From Selenomonas bovis DSM 23594 (GTDB lineage Bacteria > Bacillota > Negativicutes > Selenomonadales > Selenomonadaceae), in assembly GCF_000381005.1 (NCBI RefSeq), contig NZ_KB908381.1, positions 62,001-126,000 of the forward strand: DNA of 64,000 bases, given 5' to 3'. The position numbers and the translations under genes were made by a program. Below, in pieces: positions 22,956 through 31,993 of this stretch (the first letter of the stretch is position 1; each line of letters begins with the position of its first letter). The notes beneath the pieces were generated by a model. It saw nothing but the letters and a program-made list of their open reading frames with translations, did not search any database and had not been told where the DNA came from.

Positions 22956-25016
22956 TCACGCCGTGACGAGCTTCGTGAAGTCTGCGACCTCGCGGATGAT
23001 GCCATCAACACCGCGCAGAAGCGCGAGACGGTTATCTTTTATTGCTTCATCCTTATCCATGACCATGACGTTGTCAAAGAAAGCGTCGATTGGCGCAGCA
23101 AGTTCGGTGAGGGCATCGATTGCGCCCTCAAAATCTTCCCCGCTGACAAGACTTTCCACTGCGCTTTTTGTCGATGTGTACGCCTGATAGAGCGCCATTT
23201 CCTCTGCAATATGAAAGCGCTCGGGATAAATCGTCTCTGCGGCGCTCTTGCGCGCGATATTCGCGACACGGACGAAAGCCTGCATCGACTGTGCAGCATC
23301 TTTCTGACCAGTAAAAGCGGTCACGGCGCGCGCACGCAGAAGCACGTTATAGATGTCATCGACATCGCCGAGGACAGCATCCGCGGCATCGTAACGAATT
23401 TGCTCGGCCTCAAGCACATTTCGGAGGCGCAGACGCAGGAATTCCGCCACATCCGCCTGCATCTTCGCGCGCTCCTCCGCCTCCGTGATACCATAGAGAT
23501 CCATGGCCTTCGCGACGAGGCGCGAGATGCTCAGATGATACTTCGCCTCAATCACCATGTGAACGAGGCCGAGTGCCTGGCGGCGCAGCGCGAACGGATC
23601 TTGCGAGCCCGTCGGAATCTTGCCGAGATGGAACGTACCGACGATCGTATCAATCTTGTCCGCCGTGCTCACAATGCGGCCCGCCGTCGTCTGCGGCTGC
23701 GCATCCCCTGCAAAGCGTGGCATGTAGTGCTCATCAATGGCAATGGCGACCTTCTCACACTCACCGTCAAGCTTTGCGTACTCGCGGCCCATGATGCCTT
23801 GGAGCTCTGTGAACTCCGTGACCATCCCCGTCACGAGATCTGCTTTTGAGAGGAGTGCCGCGCGTCTCGCGTGCTTGTGCGCCTTCTCATCGGCACCGAT
23901 TTCATCCGCGATGAAGTCCGCGAGCTGCGCGAGGCGCTCCGTCTTCTCGTACATCGTACCGAGCCCCTGCTGGAATACAACAGTCTTGAGCTTGTCGCGG
24001 TGTTCCTCGAGGCTCTTCTTGCGATCCTCATCAAAGAAGAACTGCGCGTCGGCCAGGCGGGCGCGCAGCACGCGCTCATTGCCGTGCTGGACCGTCTCGA
24101 GATATTCCTTGCCGCCGTTGCGCACGGTGATGAAGAGCGGCAGGAGCTTGCCCGCATCATCCTTGACCGGGAAATACCGCTGATGATCGCGCATCGGCGT
24201 GATGACCGCCTCCGGCGGGAGCTGCAGGTACTTCTCCTCGAACCGGCCGCAGAGCGCCGTCGGGTACTCGACGAGATAGAGCACTTCTTCGAGCAGGTCA
24301 TCTGTAATCTCCGCACGTCCACCGTTCTCCTTGGCGACAGCCTCGATTTGCGCACGGATCATCGCTTTGCGCTTCTCCGGATCGACGATGATGTACTGCG
24401 CTTCGCAGTCTTTCTCATAGTCGTCAGCCTTTGCAATCGAGAAGTCTCCCTGGGAAAGGAAGCGATGACCGCGCGAAACGCGCCCGGAGATGACATTGGC
24501 CACCTCGAACGGGATCACTTCGCTATCAAAGAGCGCAACGAGCCAGCGGATCGGACGGATGAACTTGAACTCCAGACTGCCCCAGCGCATGTTGTTCGGG
24601 AACGAGAGCGCACAGATGAGCTCCGGCAGGAGCGTCTTCAGAAGCTCTGCCGTCTCCTTGCCCGTCTCATGTACGACCGCGTAGACATAGCCGTCCTTCT
24701 CCACGAGATCCTCCGGCGCAACATGCTGGCCGCGTGCGAAGCCCTGCGCCGCTTTTGTCGGTTTGCCATCGGCGTCAAAAGCGATCTTGACCGACGGGCC
24801 GCGGTTCTCGCTCGTGACATCCGCCTGCTTTTCCGCGAGATCCTTTACGAGCAGCGCCATGCGGCGCGGCGTGCCGAGCGTGCGCACTGACGCGAATGCG
24901 ATGCGATTTTCCTGAAACGCTTTTTCCGCGCGCTCCTTGAGCTGAGCAAGGACGCCTGGCATCACATGCGCCGGGACTTCTTCCGTGCCGATTTCGAGTA
25001 ATAAATCCTTCGCCAT
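22956..25016 (-). CDS. glyS: Glycyl-tRNA synthetase beta subunit
   Basis: A 686-residue beta chain of the bacterial alpha2beta2 glycyl-tRNA synthetase. It binds tRNA-Gly and supports aminoacylation by GlyQ. It begins MAKDLLLEIGTEEVPAHV, the standard N-terminus. EVLYLVEYPTALCGRF and DHQRYFPV in the middle, the HD-like region and the C-terminal anticodon-binding helices are all present. Length is normal (about 690). The ATG at 25016 lies 1 base after the glyQ stop, so translation is coupled. Expression is controlled by the T-box upstream of glyQ. Confidence 0.97.
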   Translation of the reverse strand: MAKDLLLEIGTEEVPAHVMPGVLAQLKERAEKAFQENRIAFASVRTLGTPRRMALLVKDLAEKQADVTSENRGPSVKIAFDADGKPTKAAQGFARGQHVAPEDLVEKDGYVYAVVHETGKETAELLKTLLPELICALSFPNNMRWGSLEFKFIRPIRWLVALFDSEVIPFEVANVISGRVSRGHRFLSQGDFSIAKADDYEKDCEAQYIIVDPEKRKAMIRAQIEAVAKENGGRAEITDDLLEEVLYLVEYPTALCGRFEEKYLQLPPEAVITPMRDHQRYFPVKDDAGKLLPLFITVRNGGKEYLETVQHGNERVLRARLADAQFFFDEDRKKSLEEHRDKLKTVVFQQGLGTMYEKTERLAQLADFIADEIGADEKAHKHARRAALLSKADLVTGMVTEFTELQGIMGREYAKLDGECEKVAIAIDEHYMPRFAGDAQPQTTAGRIVSTADKIDTIVGTFHLGKIPTGSQDPFALRRQALGLVHMVIEAKYHLSISRLVAKAMDLYGITEAEERAKMQADVAEFLRLRLRNVLEAEQIRYDAADAVLGDVDDIYNVLLRARAVTAFTGQKDAAQSMQAFVRVANIARKSAAETIYPERFHIAEEMALYQAYTSTKSAVESLVSGEDFEGAIDALTELAAPIDAFFDNVMVMDKDEAIKDNRLALLRGVDGIIREVADFTKLVTA

Positions 25017-25017
25017 A

Positions 25018-25896
25018 TTACTTCTCCCCCCTGTGAAGCATCGGATAGCCGAGCTCCTCACGCTGTTTCAGATAGCACTCCGCGCAGAGACGCGCGAGCT
25101 TGCGCACGCGGCCGATGAAGGCCGCGCGCTGCGTCGCGCTGATGGCACCGCGCGCGTCGAGGAGATTGAACGTATGCGAGCACTTGAGAACATAGTCATA
25201 GGCCGGATGCACATACCCCTTGCCGATGACGCGCACCGCTTCCCTTTCGTACTTATCGAAGAGGTCGAAGAGCAGTGCCTCATCCGAGAGATCGAACGCA
25301 TAGACGGACTGCTCATACTCATTCTGGTGGAACACATCACCATACGTATAATCGTCCGTCCACTGGATATCATAGACGTTCTCGACGCCTTGGATATACA
25401 TGGCGAGCCGCTCGAGGCCGTACGTAATTTCCGATGCCACAGGCCGCACATCCTGGCTGCCGACCTGCTGGAAATACGTGAACTGCGTGATCTCCATGCC
25501 GTCGAGCCAGACTTCCCAGCCAAGTCCCCAAGCGCCGAGCGTCGGTGACTCCCAGTTGTCTTCCACGAAGCGGATGTCATGCTGCTTCGGGTCGATGCCG
25601 AGGCGCTCGAGGCTCGCAAGATAGAGCTCCTGGATATTGTCCGGAGACGGCTTCATGATGACCTGGAACTGGTGGTGCTGGTAAAGGCGGTTCGGGTTGT
25701 CTCCATAGCGGCCATCCGCCGGGCGGCGGGACGGCTCGACGTAGGCGACGTGCCACGGCTCCGGGCCGAGCACACGCAGGAACGTGGAGGGATTCATCGT
25801 GCCGGCGCCCTTCTCCACATCGTAAGGCTCGCCGAGAATGCAGCCCTGCTCATTCCAGAACTGCTTGAGCGTCAGGATGATTTCCTGAAATTTCAT
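25018..25896 (-). CDS. glyQ: Glycyl-tRNA synthetase alpha subunit
   Basis: A 292-residue catalytic chain of class II glycyl-tRNA synthetase. It starts [19 protein letters not shown] and contains [20 protein letters not shown] and [12 protein letters not shown], strongly conserved in GlyQ. The ATG at 25896 has GAGGAG upstream. Upstream in-frame codons belong to the T-box leader. It is the first gene of glyQ-glyS and is preceded by a T-box riboswitch and a consensus promoter. Confidence 0.97.
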   Translation of the reverse strand: MKFQEIILTLKQFWNEQGCILGEPYDVEKGAGTMNPSTFLRVLGPEPWHVAYVEPSRRPADGRYGDNPNRLYQHHQFQVIMKPSPDNIQELYLASLERLGIDPKQHDIRFVEDNWESPTLGAWGLGWEVWLDGMEITQFTYFQQVGSQDVRPVASEITYGLERLAMYIQGVENVYDIQWTDDYTYGDVFHQNEYEQSVYAFDLSDEALLFDLFDKYEREAVRVIGKGYVHPAYDYVLKCSHTFNLLDARGAISATQRAAFIGRVRKLARLCAECYLKQREELGYPMLHRGEK

Positions 25897-25931
25897 AGGG
25901 ACATCTCCTCTGCTGAATGCTTGCAAGGCAA

Positions 25932-26142
25932 AACAAAAAGAGCCCCGCCCTGCAACAAAATCGTTACAGGGACGAGACTCGTCGCTGCGAGTTCCGCGGT
26001 TCCACCCTGATTGACTCCTCAAAAGGGAGCCCACCTCAAATTCTACGGTTGTAAGCTAAGCTCCAAGGTGCCCTTCACGCCTCTGACCGTCTCACACCCT
26101 CACGGCCTCGCTTCGGCAGCGCTACTTCTCCTCTTCATCGCT
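25932..26142 (-). promoter_or_regulatory. Glycine T-box riboswitch
   Basis: The minus strand carries the T-box core AGGGTGGAACCGCG (25995-26008). A terminator follows (25940-25978, a 16-bp stem with G-U pairs and an ATTTTG-type loop) with a T-run at 25932-25939. Upstream lie the Stem I sequences. The GGC at 26070-26072 is a plausible glycine specifier. Uncharged tRNA-Gly should stabilise the antiterminator and allow glyQS expression. Confidence 0.93.
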
Positions 26143-26148
26143 TTTTTC

Positions 26149-26177
26149 AGTCTAGCAAATCATATATCATCTGTCAA
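26149..26177 (-). promoter_or_regulatory. Promoter of the T-box-glyQS unit
   Basis: On the minus strand the consensus TTGACA (26172-26177) and TAGACT (26149-26154) are 17 bases apart. The leader would begin near 26142. Confidence 0.8.
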
Positions 26178-26193
26178 TAGTGGGCGCGGTACA

Positions 26194-26664
26194 TCATTGT
26201 GCGGTCTTGGCAATGTCGACCCAGCCCGCCGCCCCCGCGAACGCATAGAGTTCCTCCGGTGTCAGTCGGATGGCGCTGTGGTCGTTGCCAGCCGCCGGGT
26301 AAACTGTCTCGAAGCGGCGGAGCGAGGCATCGAGGTACACGGGAACGCCTTCCTTGAGGCAGAACGGACAGACGCCGCCCGGCGCGTGTCCGATATAACC
26401 CTCCACTGCGTCAAAGGGAATCATGCGCCCTTTCCTATGAAACGCCGCCTTGAACTTGTGGTTGTCCACGCGCACATCGCCGGCCAGCACCACGAGAAGT
26501 GGCGCATCGTCCACGAGGAACGTCAGGGATTTGGCAATCATGCCCGGCGTACAGCCCACCGCTTCCGCGGCCAGCTCGACCGTTGCCGTAGACTGTGCAA
26601 ACTCCAGGATTCGCTCCGCTTCTCCCAGCGATGAAAAATATGCTTTCACTTTCTCGATGGACAT
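26194..26664 (-). CDS. YbaK/EbsC-type aminoacyl-tRNA deacylase
   Basis: A 156-residue protein of the YbaK/ProX superfamily, which hydrolyses mischarged tRNA, typically Cys-tRNA(Pro). Conserved parts are the Lys in GMIAKSLTFLVDD (about residue 46), the GHAPGGVCPF loop and YLDASLRRFETVYPAAG. The ATG at 26664 has AGGAGGT 9 bases upstream. It follows the ABC-F gene closely in the reverse direction of coordinates and precedes the glyQS promoter. The exact substrate (Cys, Ala or other) cannot be told from the sequence. Confidence 0.88.
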   Translation of the reverse strand: MSIEKVKAYFSSLGEAERILEFAQSTATVELAAEAVGCTPGMIAKSLTFLVDDAPLLVVLAGDVRVDNHKFKAAFHRKGRMIPFDAVEGYIGHAPGGVCPFCLKEGVPVYLDASLRRFETVYPAAGNDHSAIRLTPEELYAFAGAAGWVDIAKTAQ

Positions 26665-26703
26665 GCTTATCTGACCTCCTGTCACCTTCTACACCTTCCA
26701 GGC

Positions 26704-28260
26704 TCAGACCACCTTCGTCGTCCAGCGCTCGATATTCCAGACAGTATCGACCCAGCCCTCGTAGAACTCCGGCTCGTGGGAGACGAGCAGCAGCGTTCCT
26801 TTGTACTCGCGCAGGGCGCGCTGCAATTCCTTTTTCGCCTCGACATCGAGATGATTCGTGGGCTCATCGAGCACGAGCAGGTTGACCGGCTGCTCAATGA
26901 TCTTCGCGAGCCGCACGCGTGCCGCCTCGCCGCCGGAGAGCGCGAGCATCTTTGTCGTGATGTGCTCATTGGTCAGCCCGCAGGCAGCGAGCGCCGCGCG
27001 AACCTCGAAGTTCGAGCGGCCGGGATATGCCTGCCAAAACTCCTCCAGCGCGGTATTCTGATTCCCCGCAGGACTCTCCTGCTCGAAATAACCGACGGAG
27101 ACAAAGTCCCCGCGCTCCACCGTGCCGGAGACCGGCGGCTGCATGCCGAGCAGTGTCTTGAGCAGCGTCGATTTTCCCAGTCCGTTCGTGCCGCGGATGG
27201 CGATCTTCCTGCCGCGCTCTACGCGGATGTCTACGGGCGTCGTCAGCGGCGTATCGTAGCCGAGCACCAGTCGTTTCGCCTCGAGCACAAACCGCGATGG
27301 CGTCCTGTCCACATCGAAATGGAAGTGCGCCTTCGGCCGCTGCGCGCGCTTCGTGAGGACCTCCATCTTGTCAAGACGCTTCTGGCGACTGTTCGCCATG
27401 CCGCGCGTCGCAACGCGCGCCTTGTTGCGCTGGATGAAATCCTTCTCGCGCGCAATCTCCGCCTGCTGGCGCTCGTAAGCCGCTGCCTCCTGCCTGCGCT
27501 TGAGCGCTGCCATTTCCTCGAAATGCTCATAGCTTCCCGTATAGCGCGTGAGCTTCAGATTCTCGACATGCCAGATGACATTCGTGACTGCATTGAGGAA
27601 CGGGACGTCATGCGAGACGAGGATGAACGCGTTCTCATAGTTCTGCAGATACGTCGTGAGCCAGGCAATATGCTCGGCGTCAAGATAATTCGTCGGCTCA
27701 TCGAGGATCAGGATGTCCGGATTCTCCAGGAGGAGTTTCGTCAGCAGTACCTTCGTTCGCTGTCCGCCCGAAAGCTCATCAACGCGCCGCTCCAGGCCCA
27801 CGTCGCGCAGTCCGAGCCCTCCTGCGACCTCCTCGATGCGCGCGTCGATCGTGTAATAGCCGCCCGCCTCCAGGAGGTTCTGGATATCGCCGACATCCTG
27901 CAACAGACGCTCCATCTCCTCGGGCGTCGCCTCACTCATCTTATCGTAGGCCGCGAGCATCTCTTTCTCCTGCTGCATCATCGTGTCAAATGCCGTGCGC
28001 AGCGTCTCACGAATCGTCATGCCCGGCACGAGCGAGGCATGCTGGTCGAGATAGCCGACGGAGGTGCGCCGCGCCCATTCCACGGTACCGGCATCCGGCG
28101 TCAGCTTCCCCGTCAGAATGGAGAGGAACGTCGTCTTTCCCTCGCCGTTCGCGCCGACCAGGGCGACATGCTCGCCCTTGAGCAGTCGGAAGGAAACATC
28201 TTCAAAAATCTCACGTCCGCCATAGCTGTGCGATACATGCTGTACATTCAAAATACTCAT
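26704..28260 (-). CDS. ABC-F family ATPase
   Basis: A 518-residue soluble protein with two ABC domains and no membrane segments. Domain 1 has Walker A GANGEGKTT, signature LSGGQ and ILDEPTNYLDAEH. Domain 2 has GTNGLGKST, LSGGE and VLDEPTNHLD. A charged helical linker lies between (about 245-310), as in ABC-F translation factors. Such proteins bind the ribosomal E site; some protect against antibiotics. The linker is not obviously of the long resistance type, and the sequence looks most like YbiT/YkpA-type housekeeping members. The ATG has AAGGAG 5 bases upstream. Confidence 0.9.
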   Translation of the reverse strand: MSILNVQHVSHSYGGREIFEDVSFRLLKGEHVALVGANGEGKTTFLSILTGKLTPDAGTVEWARRTSVGYLDQHASLVPGMTIRETLRTAFDTMMQQEKEMLAAYDKMSEATPEEMERLLQDVGDIQNLLEAGGYYTIDARIEEVAGGLGLRDVGLERRVDELSGGQRTKVLLTKLLLENPDILILDEPTNYLDAEHIAWLTTYLQNYENAFILVSHDVPFLNAVTNVIWHVENLKLTRYTGSYEHFEEMAALKRRQEAAAYERQQAEIAREKDFIQRNKARVATRGMANSRQKRLDKMEVLTKRAQRPKAHFHFDVDRTPSRFVLEAKRLVLGYDTPLTTPVDIRVERGRKIAIRGTNGLGKSTLLKTLLGMQPPVSGTVERGDFVSVGYFEQESPAGNQNTALEEFWQAYPGRSNFEVRAALAACGLTNEHITTKMLALSGGEAARVRLAKIIEQPVNLLVLDEPTNHLDVEAKKELQRALREYKGTLLLVSHEPEFYEGWVDTVWNIERWTTKVV

Positions 28261-28274
28261 GGTTTCTCCTTATC

Positions 28275-28314
28275 AAAAAAACCGCCGCTGAAGGCATCAG
28301 CCCCCAGCAGCGGT
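28275..28314 (-). terminator. Terminator after tRNA-Pro
   Basis: On the minus strand ACCGCTGCTG pairs with CAGCGGCGGT and a run of seven T follows. It begins 15 bases after the tRNA 3' end. Confidence 0.9.
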
Positions 28315-28328
28315 CTTATCATCATCAA

Positions 28329-28405
28329 TGGTCGGAACGACGGGATTTGAACCCACGACCTCTTCCACCCCAAGGAAGCGCGCTACCAAACTGCGCTACG
28401 TCCCG
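28329..28405 (-). tRNA. tRNA-Pro (anticodon GGG)
   Basis: On the minus strand a complete cloverleaf: acceptor CGGGACG with CGTTCCG, D arm GCGC..GCGC, anticodon stem CTTCC/GGAAG around TTGGGGT (anticodon GGG), T arm GTGGG..CCCGT with TTCAAAT, discriminator A and an encoded CCA. It stands alone, with its own promoter and terminator. Confidence 0.97.
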
Positions 28406-28415
28406 AACGAATGCT

Positions 28416-28444
28416 ATTATAACACGGTCTTGAGAGAAACGCAA
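28416..28444 (-). promoter_or_regulatory. Promoter of tRNA-Pro
   Basis: On the minus strand TTGCGT (28439-28444) and TATAAT (28416-28421) are 17 bases apart. The tRNA 5' end is 10 bases after the -10. Confidence 0.75.
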
Positions 28445-28463
28445 GATAAAATATTTGAGCGTC

Positions 28464-28524
28464 ACAAAATTTCTGCGTGTGTGGATGGATGCCGCTCTCC
28501 CACACACCGTCCATCCAGACACGC
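28464..28524 (-). terminator. Terminator of the cobalamin operon
   Basis: About 37 bases past the cobC stop, minus-strand GCGTGT and TGGATGGA (28524-28509) pair with TCCATCCA and ACACGC (down to 28475). That gives about 14 pairs broken by one mismatch. AGAAATTTTG follows. Confidence 0.7.
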
Positions 28525-28561
28525 CCGCACGCTGCTCCCTCTGGCTCTGGCGTCCGTCACC

Positions 28562-29170
28562 TCAAAGAGACAGATGCGCCGTGCTGTTGATGAGCTCGAC
28601 GGTGGTGCCTTCTTTTTCATAGCAAACGATATTCACCGCCGTGTTGAACTGGCGAATGGTCCATACATAGCGAAGATCCATGTGGAGCGCCGCCGTGAGG
28701 ATGGATCTGAGAATAGCGCCATGGGCGACAACAACGATCGTCTCACCGTCATGCTGAGCGACGAGTTCGTCGATGCAGGCAAGCGCACGTTTCTGCAGGA
28801 TCTGAAAGCTCTCGCCGTGCGGAATATCCAGCAGATCGGGGCGAGCGAAGAAATCATGCAGCGCCTCCGGCCATCTCTCGGTGATCTGCTCATAGGTCAG
28901 CCCTTCCCAATCGCCAAAGGAAAGCTCCCGGAGCGCCGCGCGCGGCTGGACCTCGAGTCCCTTCACCTCCGCAATGCAGGCAGCCGTTTCCAGCGCGCGC
29001 TTGAGATTGCTAGAGTAGACAGCATGCACCTTTTCTACGGGGAAATGCGCAGCCAGCTTTGCTGCCTGCTCCCTGCCAGCAGCCGTGAGTTCCACGTCCG
29101 ACTGCCCTTGATAGCGTCCCGCTGTGTTCCACTCCGTCTGTCCGTGCCGCACATAGATGATTTTTGTCAT
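28562..29170 (-). CDS. cobC: Alpha-ribazole-5'-phosphate phosphatase (CobC-type)
   Basis: A 202-residue histidine phosphatase. The catalytic RHGQTEWN motif is at residues 9-16; the second catalytic His is in VVAHGAILRS near residue 150. In cobalamin synthesis CobC removes the phosphate from alpha-ribazole phosphate or from adenosylcobalamin phosphate. On sequence alone it could be a phosphoglycerate-mutase-like phosphatase. Its place as the last gene of the cobalamin run, overlapping cobD by 4 bases (ATGA), makes the CobC role likely. The ATG at 29170 was preferred because it begins MTKIIYVRHG. Confidence 0.85.
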   Translation of the reverse strand: MTKIIYVRHGQTEWNTAGRYQGQSDVELTAAGREQAAKLAAHFPVEKVHAVYSSNLKRALETAACIAEVKGLEVQPRAALRELSFGDWEGLTYEQITERWPEALHDFFARPDLLDIPHGESFQILQKRALACIDELVAQHDGETIVVVAHGAILRSILTAALHMDLRYVWTIRQFNTAVNIVCYEKEGTTVELINSTAHLSL

Positions 29171-30264
29171 GATATCTGAGTCCTTTCCTGCAAGACTGCT
29201 CGCCACGCCGCAAGCAGCCGTTCATTTTCTTCCCGCTTCCGCACCGCAACGCGCAGGAATCCCCTGCCCATGCCCGGATAATTGCTGCAATCGCGCACGA
29301 GGATGCCACGCCTGCGCAGCCCCTCCACGCTTGCCGCCGCGTCCTCTGCATCGGCGAACGACACAAGCAGGAAATTCACGCCGGATGGGTAAACACGCAC
29401 ATCTGGCAGTGCAGCAATCTCACGTGTGAGAAAGGCGCTCTCCTCCGCTACCAGCGCACGCGTTTTCTCCTGATAGGCCGTCTCGCAAAGGGCAGCACAG
29501 CCAGCGGCCTGCGCAAGCACGTTGACGTTCCATACATCCTTGTGACGCTCCAACCTGCGGACGAGCGACGGCTGCGCGACGGCAAAGCCGAGCCGCAGTC
29601 CCGGCAGTGCGAAAAATTTCGTGAGGGAGCGGATGAGGAGCAGATGCGGCAGACGTGCTGCCTCATGCCTCAGGGTATAACGTTCCTCATCGCGGCGAAA
29701 ATCAAGGAATGACTCATCGACCACGAGGCCGCAGCCGATGGATGTCAGATGCTCTGAGAGCCACACGAGATCCTCCCGCAGGAACTTGGTACCTGTCGGA
29801 TTGTTGGGATTGCCGAGTATGAGCACATCCGCCCCCGTGCGCTGCGCCCCATCAAAGAGCTCGGCCGCAGAGAGAGAAAAACCGCGTCCCACAGGCAGCG
29901 GCAAATACTCGATCCCGCTCCCGGCCGCCAGCGCCGCCCGCTCATACTCACTGAAAGACGGCACCGGCAGGAGAACGCGTCTCGGCTGCAGCGCATGGAA
30001 GTACAGATAAAAAAGCTCTGCCGCGCCGTTGCCGAGAACGAGAGCATCCTGCGACACCTCGTAATGAGCAGAGAGCGCCGCACGCAGTTTCCGCGCCTGC
30101 GGATCAGGGTAATGAACGACAGCCTCCACCTGGGAAAGGATAGCCGTGCGAACGTGCTCCGCCAGTCCGAGCGGATTGATATTGGCAGAAAAATCAAGCC
30201 ACGACCTCCCCTCGCCGCATGGTTCATAAACATTCCCACCGTGGACAAAGCGTTCCACGCGCAT
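29167..30264 (-). CDS. cobD: Threonine-phosphate decarboxylase
   Basis: A 365-residue fold-type I PLP enzyme related to histidinol-phosphate aminotransferase. It decarboxylates L-threonine-O-3-phosphate to (R)-1-amino-2-propanol phosphate, the linker of the cobalamin nucleotide loop. The N-terminal HGGN and DFSANINPLG motifs are typical of CobD. GNPNNPTGT and the PLP Lys in RSLTKFFALPGLRLG (about residue 220) are clear. The ATG at 30264 (MRVERFVHGGN) has GGAAAGAGG upstream. It lies directly behind pduX, which supplies the phosphorylated threonine, so the two steps are adjacent. Confidence 0.93.
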   Translation of the reverse strand: MRVERFVHGGNVYEPCGEGRSWLDFSANINPLGLAEHVRTAILSQVEAVVHYPDPQARKLRAALSAHYEVSQDALVLGNGAAELFYLYFHALQPRRVLLPVPSFSEYERAALAAGSGIEYLPLPVGRGFSLSAAELFDGAQRTGADVLILGNPNNPTGTKFLREDLVWLSEHLTSIGCGLVVDESFLDFRRDEERYTLRHEAARLPHLLLIRSLTKFFALPGLRLGFAVAQPSLVRRLERHKDVWNVNVLAQAAGCAALCETAYQEKTRALVAEESAFLTREIAALPDVRVYPSGVNFLLVSFADAEDAAASVEGLRRRGILVRDCSNYPGMGRGFLRVAVRKREENERLLAAWRAVLQERTQIS

Positions 30265-30306
30265 CGCCTCTTTCCTTCCTGGACATACTATCAACTTCAC
30301 GCAATT

Positions 30307-31155
30307 TCATCCGATACTTCCTGTCAGAGAAATGCCGCCGGAGATGAGCCGACTCCGGCCGAGGTACGCGAGATCCGGCAGCATCACGCGCAGCCTCTCT
30401 GCCGCTGCCGCTTCATCCTGCTGCGGCAAAATCACGCCGATGACTGTGCCGCTATGTGCGGCTACCATGCCGAGTGCACAGCTTCTGCGTACAACCGACC
30501 GGATGGCCGCGAAATGCCGCTTGGGCAGAATCTCCTCATTCCAGCAGGAACTCAGCGTCGTCGCCGCCGCCAGCGCCTGCACGTTTTCCGTCAGGTGCCC
30601 GAGCAGACGTCCCCAATCATGTCGCGCCCTTTCACCTGAGCGGCGCATCTCCTCCGCATGGAAGGAGACCGTATCGACACAGCCTCCCGTATCAAAAAGC
30701 GCCAACGGCAGGGACGGCAGATCGCCATACCTTCGGAAAACCCGCCCCGTGACCTGGTTGAGCGCTACCACGCCCGGAAAAAACGTCGCATCCGTCGGCT
30801 CGATCTGCACAGCGATGTGCAGAATCTCCTCTGGAGAGAACGATCTGCCAAGTGCCGCGCTCGCAGCAGCAACGACCGCGGCGATATCAGCACTCGATGA
30901 TCCCATGCCCTTCCCCCTCGGCAGCTCGCTTGTCAGTTCCATCCCCCAAGGGAAGGTCCCCTGCCCCAAGGTATTCAGCGTGAGTTCCAACGCGCGCCGC
31001 GCCTTTTCACCGAGCCCCCGTAGCCCCTGCAACTCTCCTGATACGCGCACGCTGGTATAGCGGTCGATCGGACACGTCACGAGGAACGGCTCGCCGCGCA
31101 GCCAGCCCTGAACGAGCTCGCCGCAGGAGCCGGGAACGCGTGCGGTCAGTTCCAT
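30307..31155 (-). CDS. pduX: L-threonine kinase (GHMP family)
   Basis: A 282-residue GHMP kinase. It phosphorylates free L-threonine to L-threonine-O-3-phosphate for CobD. The N-terminus VPGSCGELVQGW is characteristic of PduX, and the GHMP nucleotide loop is PRGKGMGSSSAD (about residue 85). The ATG at 31155 is chosen because AAAGGA sits 11 bases upstream; an ATG four codons earlier touches that site. It overlaps the end of cobS. Free threonine from thrC could be the ultimate source. Confidence 0.9.
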   Translation of the reverse strand: MELTARVPGSCGELVQGWLRGEPFLVTCPIDRYTSVRVSGELQGLRGLGEKARRALELTLNTLGQGTFPWGMELTSELPRGKGMGSSSADIAAVVAAASAALGRSFSPEEILHIAVQIEPTDATFFPGVVALNQVTGRVFRRYGDLPSLPLALFDTGGCVDTVSFHAEEMRRSGERARHDWGRLLGHLTENVQALAAATTLSSCWNEEILPKRHFAAIRSVVRRSCALGMVAAHSGTVIGVILPQQDEAAAAERLRVMLPDLAYLGRSRLISGGISLTGSIG

Positions 31156-31940
31156 AGAAGCAGCCATCCTTTCAGGAATGGTGCGCTCCCCCAGAACACA
31201 GCCGCGCCCCAGAAGAGCAGCAACAGCAGCGTCTCCGTGAGCTTTTCCGTCGCGCCGTAGACATCTCCCGTCAAACCACCGAGCTTTGATGCCGCGTAGC
31301 GGTCAAAGAGCGTCGCCACGAAAAGCGCCGCCAAGCTGAGCAGGAGTGGCAGCGGCCCCCACGGCAGGATGCAGAACGCCGCCGTAACCGCCGCGATGCC
31401 CCGCGTCCGCCCGTCCGCCGCTGCGGCAAATGCCTTTCCCATACCCTCGGGCCGCGCATACGGGAAACAAGCAATGGCGTGCACCATCGCCATGCGACCG
31501 ACAACAGGCATGAGAAAAAGGGCCGGCAGGAGCACCGCCGACGCCGCCAGCAGATCCAACATGAGTGACCAATCGAGGAGCAGACAGACACCGAAGGCAA
31601 CGACGCCGAAGGATCCCGTGCGGCTGTCCTTCATGATCTCGAGCATACGCGTACGGCTGCGACCGGAAAAAAGCCCGTCCACCGTATCCATAAAGCCATC
31701 GCAGTGCAGACCGCCCGTCAAAAGGATCGGCAACAGGACGAGCACAGCGGCTCCCGTATGGGATATCCCGCCGTGCCAGGCACCAAGGAGCCATGCCGCC
31801 AGCAGATAGAGCGCGCCGAGTACAGCGCCGACGAGCGGGAAACAGCGCGTCGACCTGCCGAAGTCAGCCGCCGTCAGATCACGCTGCTCCACCAGATGGA
31901 TGCGCGTGAGGAATTGCAACGCGGTGAAAAATGAACGCAA
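31146..31940 (-). CDS. cobS: Adenosylcobinamide-GDP ribazoletransferase (cobalamin synthase)
   Basis: A membrane protein of about 264 residues joining adenosylcobinamide-GDP and alpha-ribazole (phosphate). FFTALQFLTRIHL at the N-terminus and LTGGLHCDGFMDTVDGLFSG with the acidic metal-binding residues are hallmarks of CobS. KDSRTGSFGVVA follows, and about six or seven hydrophobic segments are present. Several starts are possible. TTG at 31940 has GGAGG 7 bases upstream and gives the usual N-terminus. ATGs at 31955 and 31988 would add 5 or 16 residues. Confidence 0.92.
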   Translation of the reverse strand: MRSFFTALQFLTRIHLVEQRDLTAADFGRSTRCFPLVGAVLGALYLLAAWLLGAWHGGISHTGAAVLVLLPILLTGGLHCDGFMDTVDGLFSGRSRTRMLEIMKDSRTGSFGVVAFGVCLLLDWSLMLDLLAASAVLLPALFLMPVVGRMAMVHAIACFPYARPEGMGKAFAAAADGRTRGIAAVTAAFCILPWGPLPLLLSLAALFVATLFDRYAASKLGGLTGDVYGATEKLTETLLLLLFWGAAVFWGSAPFLKGWLLLWN

Positions 31941-31993
31941 ACGTCTCCCTCCCATAGGTTCCTGAGCGATACGCAAAAGCCACAGCATCAAGT

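Noticed and set aside
28562-29170. Ordinary phosphoglycerate mutase
   Set aside because: It is too short for the glycolytic dPGM, and its coupling to cobD points to CobC.
30307-31167. GHMP protein as homoserine or mevalonate-pathway kinase
   Set aside because: Its PGSCGELVQG N-terminus and its place between cobS and cobD identify PduX.
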